A DNA stretch of 61,891 bases from Symbiodinium natans (Eukaryota > Sar > Dinophyceae > Suessiales > Symbiodiniaceae): positions 901,440 through 963,330 of the forward strand of contig CAJNDS010000391.1 of the NCBI GenBank assembly GCA_905221605.1. The letters run 5' to 3'. Shown piece by piece: positions 23,162-32,155 of the stretch. Position numbers and translations under genes: made by a program. Under the pieces are notes generated by a model. That model had not been told where the DNA came from. It did no database searches and was given only the letters and a program-made list of their open reading frames with translations. Numbering within the stretch: the stretch's first letter is position 1; every line of letters starts with the position of its first letter.

Positions 23162-26100
23162 TTAAACATCTATCGATGACTCCAAGTTCCTGGACTCAGG
23201 TTCGTTAGGGTGCAACTGTTGCGTAGCTTGCTTTTCCTTTCTACCTGATTTGGTGCAATACGTGATGCGGATATGGCATGTGTCCATGACCTCTCGCACA
23301 AGGTCCACGCGGCCTCCGGAACTACTTAGCTTGGTTAGTCCGTCCGCGATCATATGTTCAGCATTTACCCAGTACGTTGAGAAACCATGGTCTACAACCA
23401 AGTCATACAGTATCTGATACACCAAGCTTTGCATCTTCTGCCCCTGTCTGGTTGAAGGTTTCTCTGTCCTAATGCTGTCATATAATCCCTTGTTATCCGT
23501 CACGATTATACGATGTTGCCCCTTTTGAAGTAGTTTCTGTTTTACCTCACGGGCTCTCAGGCCATACATGACTTGCTCGTACAATAGTAGCAAGGATACG
23601 GATGAGTCCGCAGCTATCGTGGCACCCTGGAGTTCGCTAGCGTACGAGGACCAAACTGCACGATCTATCTTAGAGCTGGTGAAATCGGCCAACACAGACT
23701 TTACCATGTCACCCTTCAGAACCGACTTAGGCGCCCAAAACATCAGAGCCCCCGCTTGACTATGACCCGACGGCCTACTCGTATGACCCGCATCCGTGAA
23801 CACGACCAATGCTAAATCAGTCCAATTCTGCGCTACTTTCTGGAAGGTCAAAGAGTAGGGTTGTGCCTTGAGGGTGCGGACAATCTTATTCAGAGCTACG
23901 ATGTGTTGCTTTTCAGGACGTGTACCGTATGAGGCATAGTGACTGACGTCATAGGCTACATCCGGTCTGGTGTTAACGGCAACCCACAGCAAAGCGCCTA
24001 GTTGTGACCAGAACTGGGTTTGACCTGCCTTATCTAGAAGGCCATCCTTCAGGGGCTTCACCGGCGTTTCACGCAACTTCTCTACGTAGTGCGCCTGGTC
24101 TACAGTAATGGTCCGACTTAGGGGGTGCTGGCGTAGATTTAGCCCAGTGTAAAGAACAGGAGCGACATCTGCATACTTGCGCTCACCGAAAGGGAGTCTA
24201 GCAACTAGCTTCTGCAGCGCTGCTTCAAACTGTGGATCTACACTGGCAGAACAACCAGCAATTAACAGATCATCTACGTGAGCCCCAACTAGGCCCAAAA
24301 CTCTACTTCGATCTTTCTTATCTCTAAGGACATAAACACATCTATCAGCTGGAACCTGCTCGAACCCACACGTTTCTAGTTCAGCGGTAAGACGACGATA
24401 CCACGCCAGCGGTGCTTCACTTAATCCATAAGGTACTTTCTTTATTCTGGCGATAGTATCCTCGTCGTACCCCTGATCTGAAACCAAGTCTCGTGGCAGC
24501 TCAGCATAGATTGGCTTAACCCTTGAAGACCTGTCCCCTGCCAAGAAAGCTGTCTTAGCATCCAAAGTAAACAGTCGATACTGATGATGAGCGGCCAGAG
24601 TGAGAATCGCATGCCGACCCTGCCTGGATAATGTAGGTGAAGCTGTAGAGTACTGACCCAAATCTGGATCCTTAAAACCCCTAATTACTAACCTAGCTTT
24701 CGGACGCTTCTCACCATTCGGTTGATCCCCTACATTCTTCCAGGTCAGGATCCAGCGACTGCTTATGACGCGCTTCGGGTCAATCCCTCGCCTGCTCAAA
24801 AGTTCAACGACGTCATTGGAAATCCACTGTGACCACTCGGCCCGCTTAGCTTGCCTAAACATCTCTTTTTCAGTGGACGTCAAATGACGCTCGCTGACCT
24901 CAGCCTTGCGTTTCTGAGCTGCTGCCGCATTGAAACACATCTCCCTCACTATGTGTACGATTGACTCATCACTCTCCAGTTCGCTAAGCTCAACGTCAAA
25001 TTCCAAGCCTACCGACATTCCAACATAATCATGCTCACAAGACTCATTATACCACGCGTCAGCAACATGATCCGCCGCGCCCCCTTCAAAGTCTGCGAAT
25101 GCCCAGAGACTTGTTTCCCGCGGTGGAGGATTTCGAATTGGAGTGCGGCTACGGTGTCTTACCTCCGAGCTGCTCGCCTCGGTACTCCGAAGAACAGCAG
25201 GAGACACTGCCGCAGGCGGCGGCGCCTCCATCAGAGGACGAGCGCCAGGGCCCAGCTCTGCGCGGTGCTGGTCTTCCAGCTCCAAATCGGAGTGCTCCCC
25301 ATGAGGGCGTTTATCCCCCCGCTTGAGAGGGCCGGAGGAAAGTTCATCGCCGCCAGCTGGTGTTGGCAACTGCAGCGGTGGAACTAGCGGCGCGGACGGT
25401 GCGAGCGGCGGGCGCGCAGGTGTACCGGGGGTGGGTGTCGGCGGGCCAGGAGTGCCAGGGGCCGGCGTGGGAGGCGCCTGGGGCACCGGCTCATACTCAG
25501 CTTCTTCCTTCAGCTCCTCAACCTGCACTGGTGCGACCGGTTCATCGTGAGCCGCCTCCCAGTCTGCAGACGTGGGGCGTTCCGCCCGTATGTCTGTGCC
25601 CCGGGCTAGGCGCATGTCCTGAAAGGAAGACTGCAGGGATTGCCCCTTCTGCAGCTGCGCGCGGACCCATTCAGCCTTCACGCTTACTGGACGCAACTGC
25701 TCAGGGCTACACAGAAACAAACGTCCATGAACCGTTACGTAAATTACACGGGGGACCAACTTGTCCGAGGTACTCTCAACCGCTACGACCTCTCCGGGAC
25801 CCAGCCAAACACCTTTCTGCCCTGGACTTGCTGCATCACCTTTGCGCCGGCGGTATACCAACACGACCTGACCCTTGTAGTACGGACCTTTGTAGGGCCT
25901 GGGCCTGGTACTGGAAACTCGCGCCGTGCGGTCTCTGACCTCACTTTGAACCCAGGCCGTCCGGGCCGCCACACGTCTGAGCATGAGAGTTTCGTACAAG
26001 GGATCTTCACGATGCAATCTCTCTGCAAGCAACTGATAATCCTCATCCGCTTCAGCGAAACTGGGCGGCGCTTTAGGAAGCTTACCGAACACCAAAACTG

Positions 26101-29100
26101 CCGGGGACACTCCCTCAACTCTCATCAGCTCATTGCGGGCTTGAATGACTGCTGTGGCCGCTTCGAAAGGTGTGCAAGAACGATCCTCCAAGAACACCTT
26201 CTGGACTTGCAATCTCAGCGTGCGGTGCAGTCGTTCTATCTGGCCGTGTTGGTACGGTGCTTGAGCAGCGCTAAGACGTTGAAGCATTGAATGTCGGGCT
26301 AAGAACTGGCCAAATTGATCACTTCTGAAAATGGTGTCTGGATCACAAAAGATACATTCTGGAGCCCCGTACGGTAGAACCCAGCCCTGCTCAAGCTGCC
26401 GAATCGCAGTGGCGCTATCTCCCGCCTCTAGTGCAAAAACTCTCGCATACGATGTTGCAGTATCTACTGCTGTCAACAAGAACACGCGATGCTGCACTGA
26501 GTCACGCTCGACTGTCAGATCTAGCGTATCGATGCTCACTACAGAGTTAAAACTGCGCGGACGGGCTGAACCTACCACTGCATGTGCATCTGGCGCTCGT
26601 TGGGCTTCACAAAGAGAGCATGTGAACTGTGAAGCTTGGCGCAACAGCCATGTTGCTGCTCCAGCATCCTTTAAATGTTGCAGGAACTCGGCTCGTCCAC
26701 AGTGGCCAAGGCCAACGTGCAGTCTTTGGAGATACTCCCTCACTTTGCGTTGATCACTGACACTTTGCAAACCCGGCACAGGTTTAATAACAGGCTGTGT
26801 CTCTGCAGCTACAGGCTCATTTGGTGAGGGCTTATCTCCAAAGAATGTCACTAGCAGTTGGCAATTCACAGGCAATCGGAGTCTTTTGGTTCCTTGCATT
26901 TCATGACAATGATCTACATAGTACCATTCCCCCGCTACCCGAGCAACTGTCGTTCGCCTGGTCGCTACAACGCCAGTCGGAAGGTTAGCATAGCACTTCA
27001 ATGATTTTCCAGTTGTTACTGTGTCTACCTCGAGTCCACTCCAGACCCTCAGCTGTGCCTGCACCGGGACTGGCAAGTCAGCTCGACGGTATCTACCAGG
27101 GAACTGAAGTGCATTCAACTGCTTAGTCATCTCGGTGTCTGTCACTTTGAATACCGTAGGTTCACCAGGGCTTACTGGGAAAGCTGCGTCGCGAATTCCT
27201 CCGGCAAAGAAACCTACTGGAACTACCTTCGGATGCCCAATCCTTTCTTGAAATCGTGGCACGCTAGTTTCATAAGGCACCCCTTCCTGCACAGTTTGGC
27301 CGAAACTGGGAGGTCGGGGCGCTGACATGCCTGTCACAAGCGCTCGGGCCATCTTCTTTGGATAGTCCTCGGCCCAAGAGGTTACGGACCTACCCATGAA
27401 ACTACCCGCTAGCTGATCATGCGATCCCCGGCATTTACACCGATACTGCTGCATATGACCAGCCAACTCCCTTCTGGTAGTGAAGATGGTTGTGCTCTTG
27501 CGGACTGGCACACCTGTGCGGGGATGCCTGAGCCCCAAAGCGCACTGATGGAACGAAGCATAGAAATGACGGCACTTAAGTTTCTGAAATCGCCTGTCAT
27601 CCCACGCTAAGGAACCCTTCGGATTCTCAGCACTACAATGTCTTCCATTGGCGCTCTGACACTCAAGCACTTCAAAGAGCATATCCCAATTGGATCGGGA
27701 AGCCAATATTTCTCGCAAGATCTTCTGTCTAGCGCCTAAAGACCTCTGCTCGTTCAGCCCACTCCATCGACAGTAGGACCGACAGGGAAATGCTATGAAA
27801 ACATCTCTTGGCCGTACTAGACTCACAAGTGATCTTACGTACCAACGGGCTTCCTCTCCTTGGAGTTCCTGTCCCCACGCACGGCCTAGACGAATGGCAG
27901 TTCCACCGGCTGACTCAAACTCCTCGCTGAGCCTAGCTCTACCGGCAAACACTTCAATCAGGCCTACCTCAACCCCACGATCTAGCTTCCACGCCTGTGG
28001 ACCCAGCCATTCTCTCAGCTGAGCACGGGTTGCTTTCTGATCAAGGTTGAGGTTTGTGGCTTTCCATGCCTGGGGTAGTTCGAGTCTAGGCTGTGGCTCT
28101 AACTCGCCTACGGGTACTTCCGGGGAAACTCTAGGCCAGTCACTAGTCACAACCTCGTCAACAGAAACCTCTACTTTCACAGACGGCAACACCTCAGGCA
28201 AGACTTGCGCTGTCAACGCAGCCGCAACACCTCCCAGGTATCGCCAGCATCGGGATCTCCCATAGGGGAAGGGCCGGCTTCTGGCCACTGAGGGCTGGCC
28301 ACGGCCTTCGGCATTCCCTGGCTGCCCTGGCTTGGAGCTGACTGTGTCACCCCCGTGAAGAAATGATGCGCTGGCAGGCCGATCTGTTGCCTCAGGTACG
28401 CTGCTCGCGTCATCAGCTCCGCAGCCTGCTCTTCCAGCTCCTTGATGTGGGAGACAATGGACTTCTCGTCCTCCATCTTTACGTCCGGTTTCTGTGGCGT
28501 GGCGGCATACTCTGTGGCCAGCATCTCCCTGACGGCCGACATGATGCTCTCCATCTGGGGCGGTGTGCTTGAGGATGCTGGCACCACTGACGGCGATGCC
28601 CTGGGATGACTGAACGGCGCTGTTGCTGCAGGGAGTGGAGCCCTGGGATAGCCGGCAGGCGGGCCTGTCGAGGCTTGTCCAGTCAAGACTCCACTCGTCT
28701 TCAAGCTCTTGACTTCCTGCTGCACTGGCGCCTGGTTCTGAGTCGCTATCTCCAGAGCATATTCGGAAGCTCTCTGGTCCTTCTCTCGTAGGGCCTTCAA
28801 TTTCTCTGAGTGCAACGCAATCTTCCGGACATTGAATGGATATGTGACGGTGCCCTTCTTGTCCAAAGCCTCGGGAGCGCCTTCTGACTCCACCAAATCT
28901 CCGTCGGCGAGGACGGTAAAGGTCGATGGTCCAGGAATGGGCGTCACGGCACAGTCCTTGCGGTACGCATATTGAATCTCTCCGGTGGCCCTCACAACTC
29001 GAGCCAGTCTTCCCTTGCAATCCCTGCACTTCGTGCGGCAGTGACTGCAATGGTACGTGTTCCCTGACGCATTGCCGTACGACTCGATCATGTGAGGGCT

Positions 29101-32100
29101 GCAGTGAGCATACTGCGGCGGTTGAAGGCCGTCTGGTTTGAGAAGGCACGCGCAGAGCTTCGTCTGACTCATCACAGCTGACAAAGGACTCAGAGTCCGC
29201 TAACTCACTACAATGCTGGGGCTTGGGATTGCGCTCAACATCAGCTGTTCCTGCGTGCAAATCTTCAAGTGAACATGCTGCAACAAAAGCTTCAGCAGTA
29301 ACTTGCGACACAGAAACAGAGGATGGTTCGCATTCTACTTTTGACTTCGGTACTGGAGAATCCTTGGCAGGTGGAATTGCATAAACAAAAAGAAACTTCG
29401 AAGACGCATCACCAGTTGGAGGCAATGATCTCCCTGCACAACGCTCACACTCTGTCCAGTCAATGAGCACCTTCAGGCACCGATCTACAAGAGACATGAC
29501 CAGGACCCAAGCACCCTGTAGGTGCGATGGGGGCTTTCGAAAAATTTTGGCTCGGTACCCGATCTGTGCTGCTTTCACCTGCCAAGGCTTCCGATCTGCA
29601 CTAAACGCATGTTTACCCATGATGAGGTACAACGTGGGAGTTTCTTTCGGGATATCTACCCAGGGCCCCTTAGTCTCCTTGGCTAAACGAACAAGGGCTC
29701 CTATGGCATACCCGTCTGATCGACCCTTAATGGCGTTGTATCTGGGAACATGCTGGACTTCGGATTCAGCGATGTCTGGGCTTTGGTCCGGATCAAGAGC
29801 TGTGGCTGTTTCCCCTAGTCCCCCCGCTACATCTAACCCTGGAGGACCATTTACGACAACCGATTCAGGCCTGGTAACAGCTTCGTCTACGATCAGCTCG
29901 CTGTCCGGACCAAATCCCGCCTCGGCTGAGGCGAAGGCGTGTCCAGAGGAAAAGTCGAGGAGGGGCAGGAGGTAATGGCCTACGGCATTGGTCTCCAGTG
30001 GCACCTTCCCTATGCCAGGTACTTCAAGTACATCGTTTGCACAGTCTAGCTTAGCTTGCATGGCCCGCAAGGCCTGGATAGAAAGGAGGAAGGGGGCCTT
30101 CCCTGGAATGACCGCAGCCTGAATGAAACCATCCCTCGGGCCGATTTTCACAGGATACTTTACCCGATAGGTGGCTTTGGTTTCGCCATTGATGCCCTCA
30201 AACTTTATGTCTGAATCACCCTGCTCCGGCTTTAAGGCTCCACCTGTTTGCTTCTTAAGCTCTTCACTCCACAAACGCTCATTCTCATCCCCAACTAAAG
30301 TGGAAGTGCAACCTGTGTCGAGAATGGCATATCCAGGTGGAGTTACCAGACAGCATGACTCAGAACCTTCCGGACACTTTGGCTCAAGACCCAGAAGCCG
30401 ATCCAAAGTCAAACATTCTTCTACAAAATGCTCGAGTTGGCTGATGGACTGCCGAGACACAAAGGAGAACTCCGGAGTGGTTCTCGGTTTGGAACTCAAA
30501 GAAGACGGCGTCGATCGCTCTGCGTGGTAGGCCACATAGCTGAACTCAGGGACAAAGCGAAATTCCTGGCGAGGCTCAGTGATGGCCATGCCGAGGTACT
30601 GCGATCCTGGTGGCTCACCCCGCCTCGCATGGCCAGAAGAGCGACTGCTCTTCCCCTTTGACTTGCCCTTGCCAGCGCCCTTGCTCCTTCGGGTAGGCGG
30701 CGGTGTTCGCGGCCGTCGAGTCGCCGAGGGCCGCTGGCTGGAACGAGGCTGTTCTCTGTCCTTCCAGCTGAAATCCTGCCTTCGCGCTGGCGTTGATGGC
30801 CGGCCACGGTCCCGATCTCGGTGTTCTCGTCGGTCTCGATGCTCACGCCGATCTCTGTCGCCGCCACTTTGGCCGCCCTTGGGGTGTGCGGCCCCTTCTC
30901 CGGGCTCTTTGAACCCCCTCGCCTTCTTCAAGCTCAAAAGCTTCTTGCGGGCCTCAAGGTAGCCCATCATCGCCACACTGTACTCTTCACCGTCGCCCTC
31001 CTCTTCTTCAAGGGTCTCCTCGGTAAACTCCGACTCCTCGCCTTCAGCATACGCACCAAACTCCTCCTCGGGCTCGTATTCGTCGTCGACTTCAAAGGGC
31101 GACTCCTCATAGGGATCATCCTCCTCAGGCACATCCGCAAAGAAGCCGTGGCTGGTTACCTGCGAACGGCTAGCAACCAAGGCATCCAGCTCGGTACGCC
31201 TAAGCAGGTCTGCAACCTTGTCATAGCGCAGGGAGCCACCGCTTGACCTAAGCAACGATGCTCTGGTTTGAAGTGAAATGCCAATGTGCCTGAGGAATAT
31301 GAAGCCCTTGACCACCTCGGGGAATCTGAAAGTCTGGACTTGGGGAAGTTCTCGGGGCGGAGTAGGTGCTAACGGTTCGGCTGGGGCCTCTGCTCCTTCC
31401 GGCAAAGCTGCGACCGTGGCTTGATGTTGCTGTTGAGCGACGATGAAATCCAGGCTGGCCCTACGGAACTCGGACCTCATCAAGTCACCCTGTCGGCGTC
31501 TCTCAACTCGCTGTTCTTCCGTGATCAGTTCTTCTACCTTTGCTAGGGCAGTCTCGAATCTGGTCACGAAGGAAGTGGACTCTTCGCCACGGCGGCGGCG
31601 CAACCGAAATAGCAAATCTTCAAGTTTATCTGAAAGCTCCTGCTCAGGAGTGAACTGGAAGCGCTCGTCGAGTATCGCCAGAAGCTGGGCCACACCACGA
31701 TCTGTTCTGAACTCCGCCGGGTCCCGTTCCCGGAAGCACTCGAAGGCTGCCCCGCTGAGGCTCGAGATTAACCGTGGTGCCGCCAGATTCTGTTTGGAGT
31801 CTTCTAGACTATTGAAGTAAAGGAGGGCTCTCTTCCTGTAGTCTCTGTACTCGTCTAGCTTGCCGCTGAACTGTGGAACGCCGCGTTTGTCATCGTCCTT
31901 GTTGATGTCCATGGTCGCGTAGTCGAAACTCTCGTCGTGCTGTGTGCCGCCCTGGATCGAAGGCTCAAGCAAAGCATCCTCAGAGCTCCGCTGCCATGTT
32001 GAATGGCAGACAGCACTACCCAAGATATCAGCTATCCTGAGTAAAAGGTAAGTGCCAAGAAGCCGCACCAGCTGAAAGGATATCTCCAAAGTGGGATAAA

Positions 32101-32155
32101 GTAAGGGAAGGTCAATTACATCCATGTCTGTTGTCAAGCATATGTCAGAGGACAT
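23162..32155 (-). CDS. Gag-Pol polyprotein of element 1 (Gag, protease, C5-MTase-like, integrase, RT, RNase H)
   Basis: The frame is open for 2,997 codons from an ATG inside the 5' LTR. A better start is the ATG at 31912 (codon 82, context ACCATGG), which begins MDINKDDDKRG. Positions below count from the LTR ATG. Gag-like region about 82-500, ending in Arg/Asp- and Gly/Lys-rich tails with no CCHC knuckle. Aspartic protease ILDTGCTST, D613. Residues about 1000-1305 look out of frame (see 28213-29184). C5-MTase-like domain 1395-1610. Integrase HHCC zinc site H1813, H1818, C1846, C1849; catalytic core D1876, D1938, E1974. RT: LDAKTAFLAGD D2532 and AHVDDLLIAG D2628/D2629, with HVDD in place of YVDD. 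RNase H: D2788, E2841, D2887, D2938. The order IN-RT-RH is copia. The unusual length comes from the cargo between protease and integrase and from a Pro/Thr-rich linker at 2200-2350. Confidence 0.93.
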   Translation of the reverse strand: MSSDICLTTDMDVIDLPLLYPTLEISFQLVRLLGTYLLLRIADILGSAVCHSTWQRSSEDALLEPSIQGGTQHDESFDYATMDINKDDDKRGVPQFSGKLDEYRDYRKRALLYFNSLEDSKQNLAAPRLISSLSGAAFECFRERDPAEFRTDRGVAQLLAILDERFQFTPEQELSDKLEDLLFRLRRRRGEESTSFVTRFETALAKVEELITEEQRVERRRQGDLMRSEFRRASLDFIVAQQQHQATVAALPEGAEAPAEPLAPTPPRELPQVQTFRFPEVVKGFIFLRHIGISLQTRASLLRSSGGSLRYDKVADLLRRTELDALVASRSQVTSHGFFADVPEEDDPYEESPFEVDDEYEPEEEFGAYAEGEESEFTEETLEEEEGDGEEYSVAMMGYLEARKKLLSLKKARGFKEPGEGAAHPKGGQSGGDRDRREHRDRREHRDRDRGRPSTPARRQDFSWKDREQPRSSQRPSATRRPRTPPPTRRSKGAGKGKSKGKSSRSSGHARRGEPPGSQYLGMAITEPRQEFRFVPEFSYVAYHAERSTPSSLSSKPRTTPEFSFVSRQSISQLEHFVEECLTLDRLLGLEPKCPEGSESCCLVTPPGYAILDTGCTSTLVGDENERLWSEELKKQTGGALKPEQGDSDIKFEGINGETKATYRVKYPVKIGPRDGFIQAAVIPGKAPFLLSIQALRAMQAKLDCANDVLEVPGIGKVPLETNAVGHYLLPLLDFSSGHAFASAEAGFGPDSELIVDEAVTRPESVVVNGPPGLDVAGGLGETATALDPDQSPDIAESEVQHVPRYNAIKGRSDGYAIGALVRLAKETKGPWVDIPKETPTLYLIMGKHAFSADRKPWQVKAAQIGYRAKIFRKPPSHLQGAWVLVMSLVDRCLKVLIDWTECERCAGRSLPPTGDASSKFLFVYAIPPAKDSPVPKSKVECEPSSVSVSQVTAEAFVAACSLEDLHAGTADVERNPKPQHCSELADSESFVSCDESDEALRVPSQTRRPSTAAVCSLQPSHDRVVRQCVREHVPLQSLPHEVQGLQGKTGSSCEGHRRDSICVPQGLCRDAHSWTIDLYRPRRRRFGGVRRRSRGFGQEGHRHISIQCPEDCVALREIEGPTREGPESFRICSGDSDSEPGASAAGSQELEDEWSLDWTSLDRPACRLSQGSTPCSNSAVQSSQGIAVSGASILKHTAPDGEHHVGRQGDAGHRVCRHATETGRKDGGREVHCLPHQGAGRAGCGADDASSVPEATDRPASASFLHGGDTVSSKPGQPGNAEGRGQPSVARSRPFPYGRSRCWRYLGGVAAALTAQVLPEVLPSVKVEVSVDEVVTSDWPRVSPEVPVGELEPQPRLELPQAWKATNLNLDQKATRAQLREWLGPQAWKLDRGVEVGLIEVFAGRARLSEEFESAGGTAIRLGRAWGQELQGEEARWYVRSLVSLVRPRDVFIAFPCRSYCRWSGLNEQRSLGARQKILREILASRSNWDMLFEVLECQSANGRHCSAENPKGSLAWDDRRFQKLKCRHFYASFHQCALGLRHPRTGVPVRKSTTIFTTRRELAGHMQQYRCKCRGSHDQLAGSFMGRSVTSWAEDYPKKMARALVTGMSAPRPPSFGQTVQEGVPYETSVPRFQERIGHPKVVPVGFFAGGIRDAAFPVSPGEPTVFKVTDTEMTKQLNALQFPGRYRRADLPVPVQAQLRVWSGLEVDTVTTGKSLKCYANLPTGVVATRRTTVARVAGEWYYVDHCHEMQGTKRLRLPVNCQLLVTFFGDKPSPNEPVAAETQPVIKPVPGLQSVSDQRKVREYLQRLHVGLGHCGRAEFLQHLKDAGAATWLLRQASQFTCSLCEAQRAPDAHAVVGSARPRSFNSVVSIDTLDLTVERDSVQHRVFLLTAVDTATSYARVFALEAGDSATAIRQLEQGWVLPYGAPECIFCDPDTIFRSDQFGQFLARHSMLQRLSAAQAPYQHGQIERLHRTLRLQVQKVFLEDRSCTPFEAATAVIQARNELMRVEGVSPAVLVFGKLPKAPPSFAEADEDYQLLAERLHREDPLYETLMLRRVAARTAWVQSEVRDRTARVSSTRPRPYKGPYYKGQVVLVYRRRKGDAASPGQKGVWLGPGEVVAVESTSDKLVPRVIYVTVHGRLFLCSPEQLRPVSVKAEWVRAQLQKGQSLQSSFQDMRLARGTDIRAERPTSADWEAAHDEPVAPVQVEELKEEAEYEPVPQAPPTPAPGTPGPPTPTPGTPARPPLAPSAPLVPPLQLPTPAGGDELSSGPLKRGDKRPHGEHSDLELEDQHRAELGPGARPLMEAPPPAAVSPAVLRSTEASSSEVRHRSRTPIRNPPPRETSLWAFADFEGGAADHVADAWYNESCEHDYVGMSVGLEFDVELSELESDESIVHIVREMCFNAAAAQKRKAEVSERHLTSTEKEMFRQAKRAEWSQWISNDVVELLSRRGIDPKRVISSRWILTWKNVGDQPNGEKRPKARLVIRGFKDPDLGQYSTASPTLSRQGRHAILTLAAHHQYRLFTLDAKTAFLAGDRSSRVKPIYAELPRDLVSDQGYDEDTIARIKKVPYGLSEAPLAWYRRLTAELETCGFEQVPADRCVYVLRDKKDRSRVLGLVGAHVDDLLIAGCSASVDPQFEAALQKLVARLPFGERKYADVAPVLYTGLNLRQHPLSRTITVDQAHYVEKLRETPVKPLKDGLLDKAGQTQFWSQLGALLWVAVNTRPDVAYDVSHYASYGTRPEKQHIVALNKIVRTLKAQPYSLTFQKVAQNWTDLALVVFTDAGHTSRPSGHSQAGALMFWAPKSVLKGDMVKSVLADFTSSKIDRAVWSSYASELQGATIAADSSVSLLLLYEQVMYGLRAREVKQKLLQKGQHRIIVTDNKGLYDSIRTEKPSTRQGQKMQSLVYQILYDLVVDHGFSTYWVNAEHMIADGLTKLSSSGGRVDLVREVMDTCHIRITYCTKSGRKEKQATQQLHPNEPESRNLESSIDV
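27326..27973 (-). other. C5-cytosine-methyltransferase-like domain inside the element 1 polyprotein
   Basis: Residues about 1395-1610 of the polyprotein. A Rossmann-type motif I (LIEVFAGRARLSEEFESAGG, E1401, F1403, G1405) is followed by IAFPCRSYCRWSGL (P1457-C1458, the position of the catalytic Pro-Cys of motif IV) and AENPKG (E1510-N1511, the motif VI Glu-Asn). KSTTIFTT and a C-x-C...H...LAG tail follow. In C5 methyltransferases these motifs bind SAM, attack C6 of cytosine and position the base. No obvious target-recognition domain is visible, so activity is uncertain. It could modify element cDNA or be a degenerate relic used structurally. Confidence 0.6.
28213..29184 (-). CDS. Overlapping-frame ORF in element 1 with zinc-ribbon-like and coiled-coil segments
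   Basis: This frame is open for 323 codons in a frame shifted relative to the polyprotein. Its first ATG is at 29172. The translation looks like a real protein: a Cys/His cluster (HMIESYGNASGN then YHCSHCRTKCRDCKG), a folded-looking stretch with FTVLADGDLVESEGAPEAL, a Pro/Ala/Ser linker, and a Lys/Glu-rich coiled coil (KSIVSHIKELEEQAAELMT). The polyprotein frame over the same DNA is Arg/Ser/Gly-rich and resembles an overprinted frame, yet stays open for about 310 codons. Possible explanations are two programmed frameshifts (into this frame near 29.18 kb, back near 28.22 kb), separate initiation, or splicing. YGN.SG plus CX2C patterns recur in dinoflagellate proteins as I recall them. Confidence 0.55.
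   Translation of the reverse strand: MSAVMSQTKLCACLLKPDGLQPPQYAHCSPHMIESYGNASGNTYHCSHCRTKCRDCKGRLARVVRATGEIQYAYRKDCAVTPIPGPSTFTVLADGDLVESEGAPEALDKKGTVTYPFNVRKIALHSEKLKALREKDQRASEYALEIATQNQAPVQQEVKSLKTSGVLTGQASTGPPAGYPRAPLPAATAPFSHPRASPSVVPASSSTPPQMESIMSAVREMLATEYAATPQKPDVKMEDEKSIVSHIKELEEQAAELMTRAAYLRQQIGLPAHHFFTGVTQSAPSQGSQGMPKAVASPQWPEAGPSPMGDPDAGDTWEVLRLR
31979..31996 (-). other. Primer-binding site of element 1 (initiator tRNA-Met type)
   Basis: TGGCAGCGGAGCTCTGAG begins at the first base after the 5' LTR. The TGG pairs with the tRNA CCA end, and the sequence resembles the TGGTA-C-GAGC sites matched to initiator tRNA-Met in other copia elements. The polyprotein frame reads straight through it. 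Confidence 0.7.

Noticed and set aside
25360-26290. Plus-strand ORFs of 140-216 codons antisense to element 1
   Set aside because: They are shadows of the GC-rich minus-strand polyprotein frame and have no domains.
30367-30384. CACTTTGGCTCAAG on the plus strand, 13 of 14 bases like the end of the dinoflagellate spliced leader
   Set aside because: It lies antisense within the conserved-looking coding region just before the element 1 protease; a chance match is the simplest explanation.
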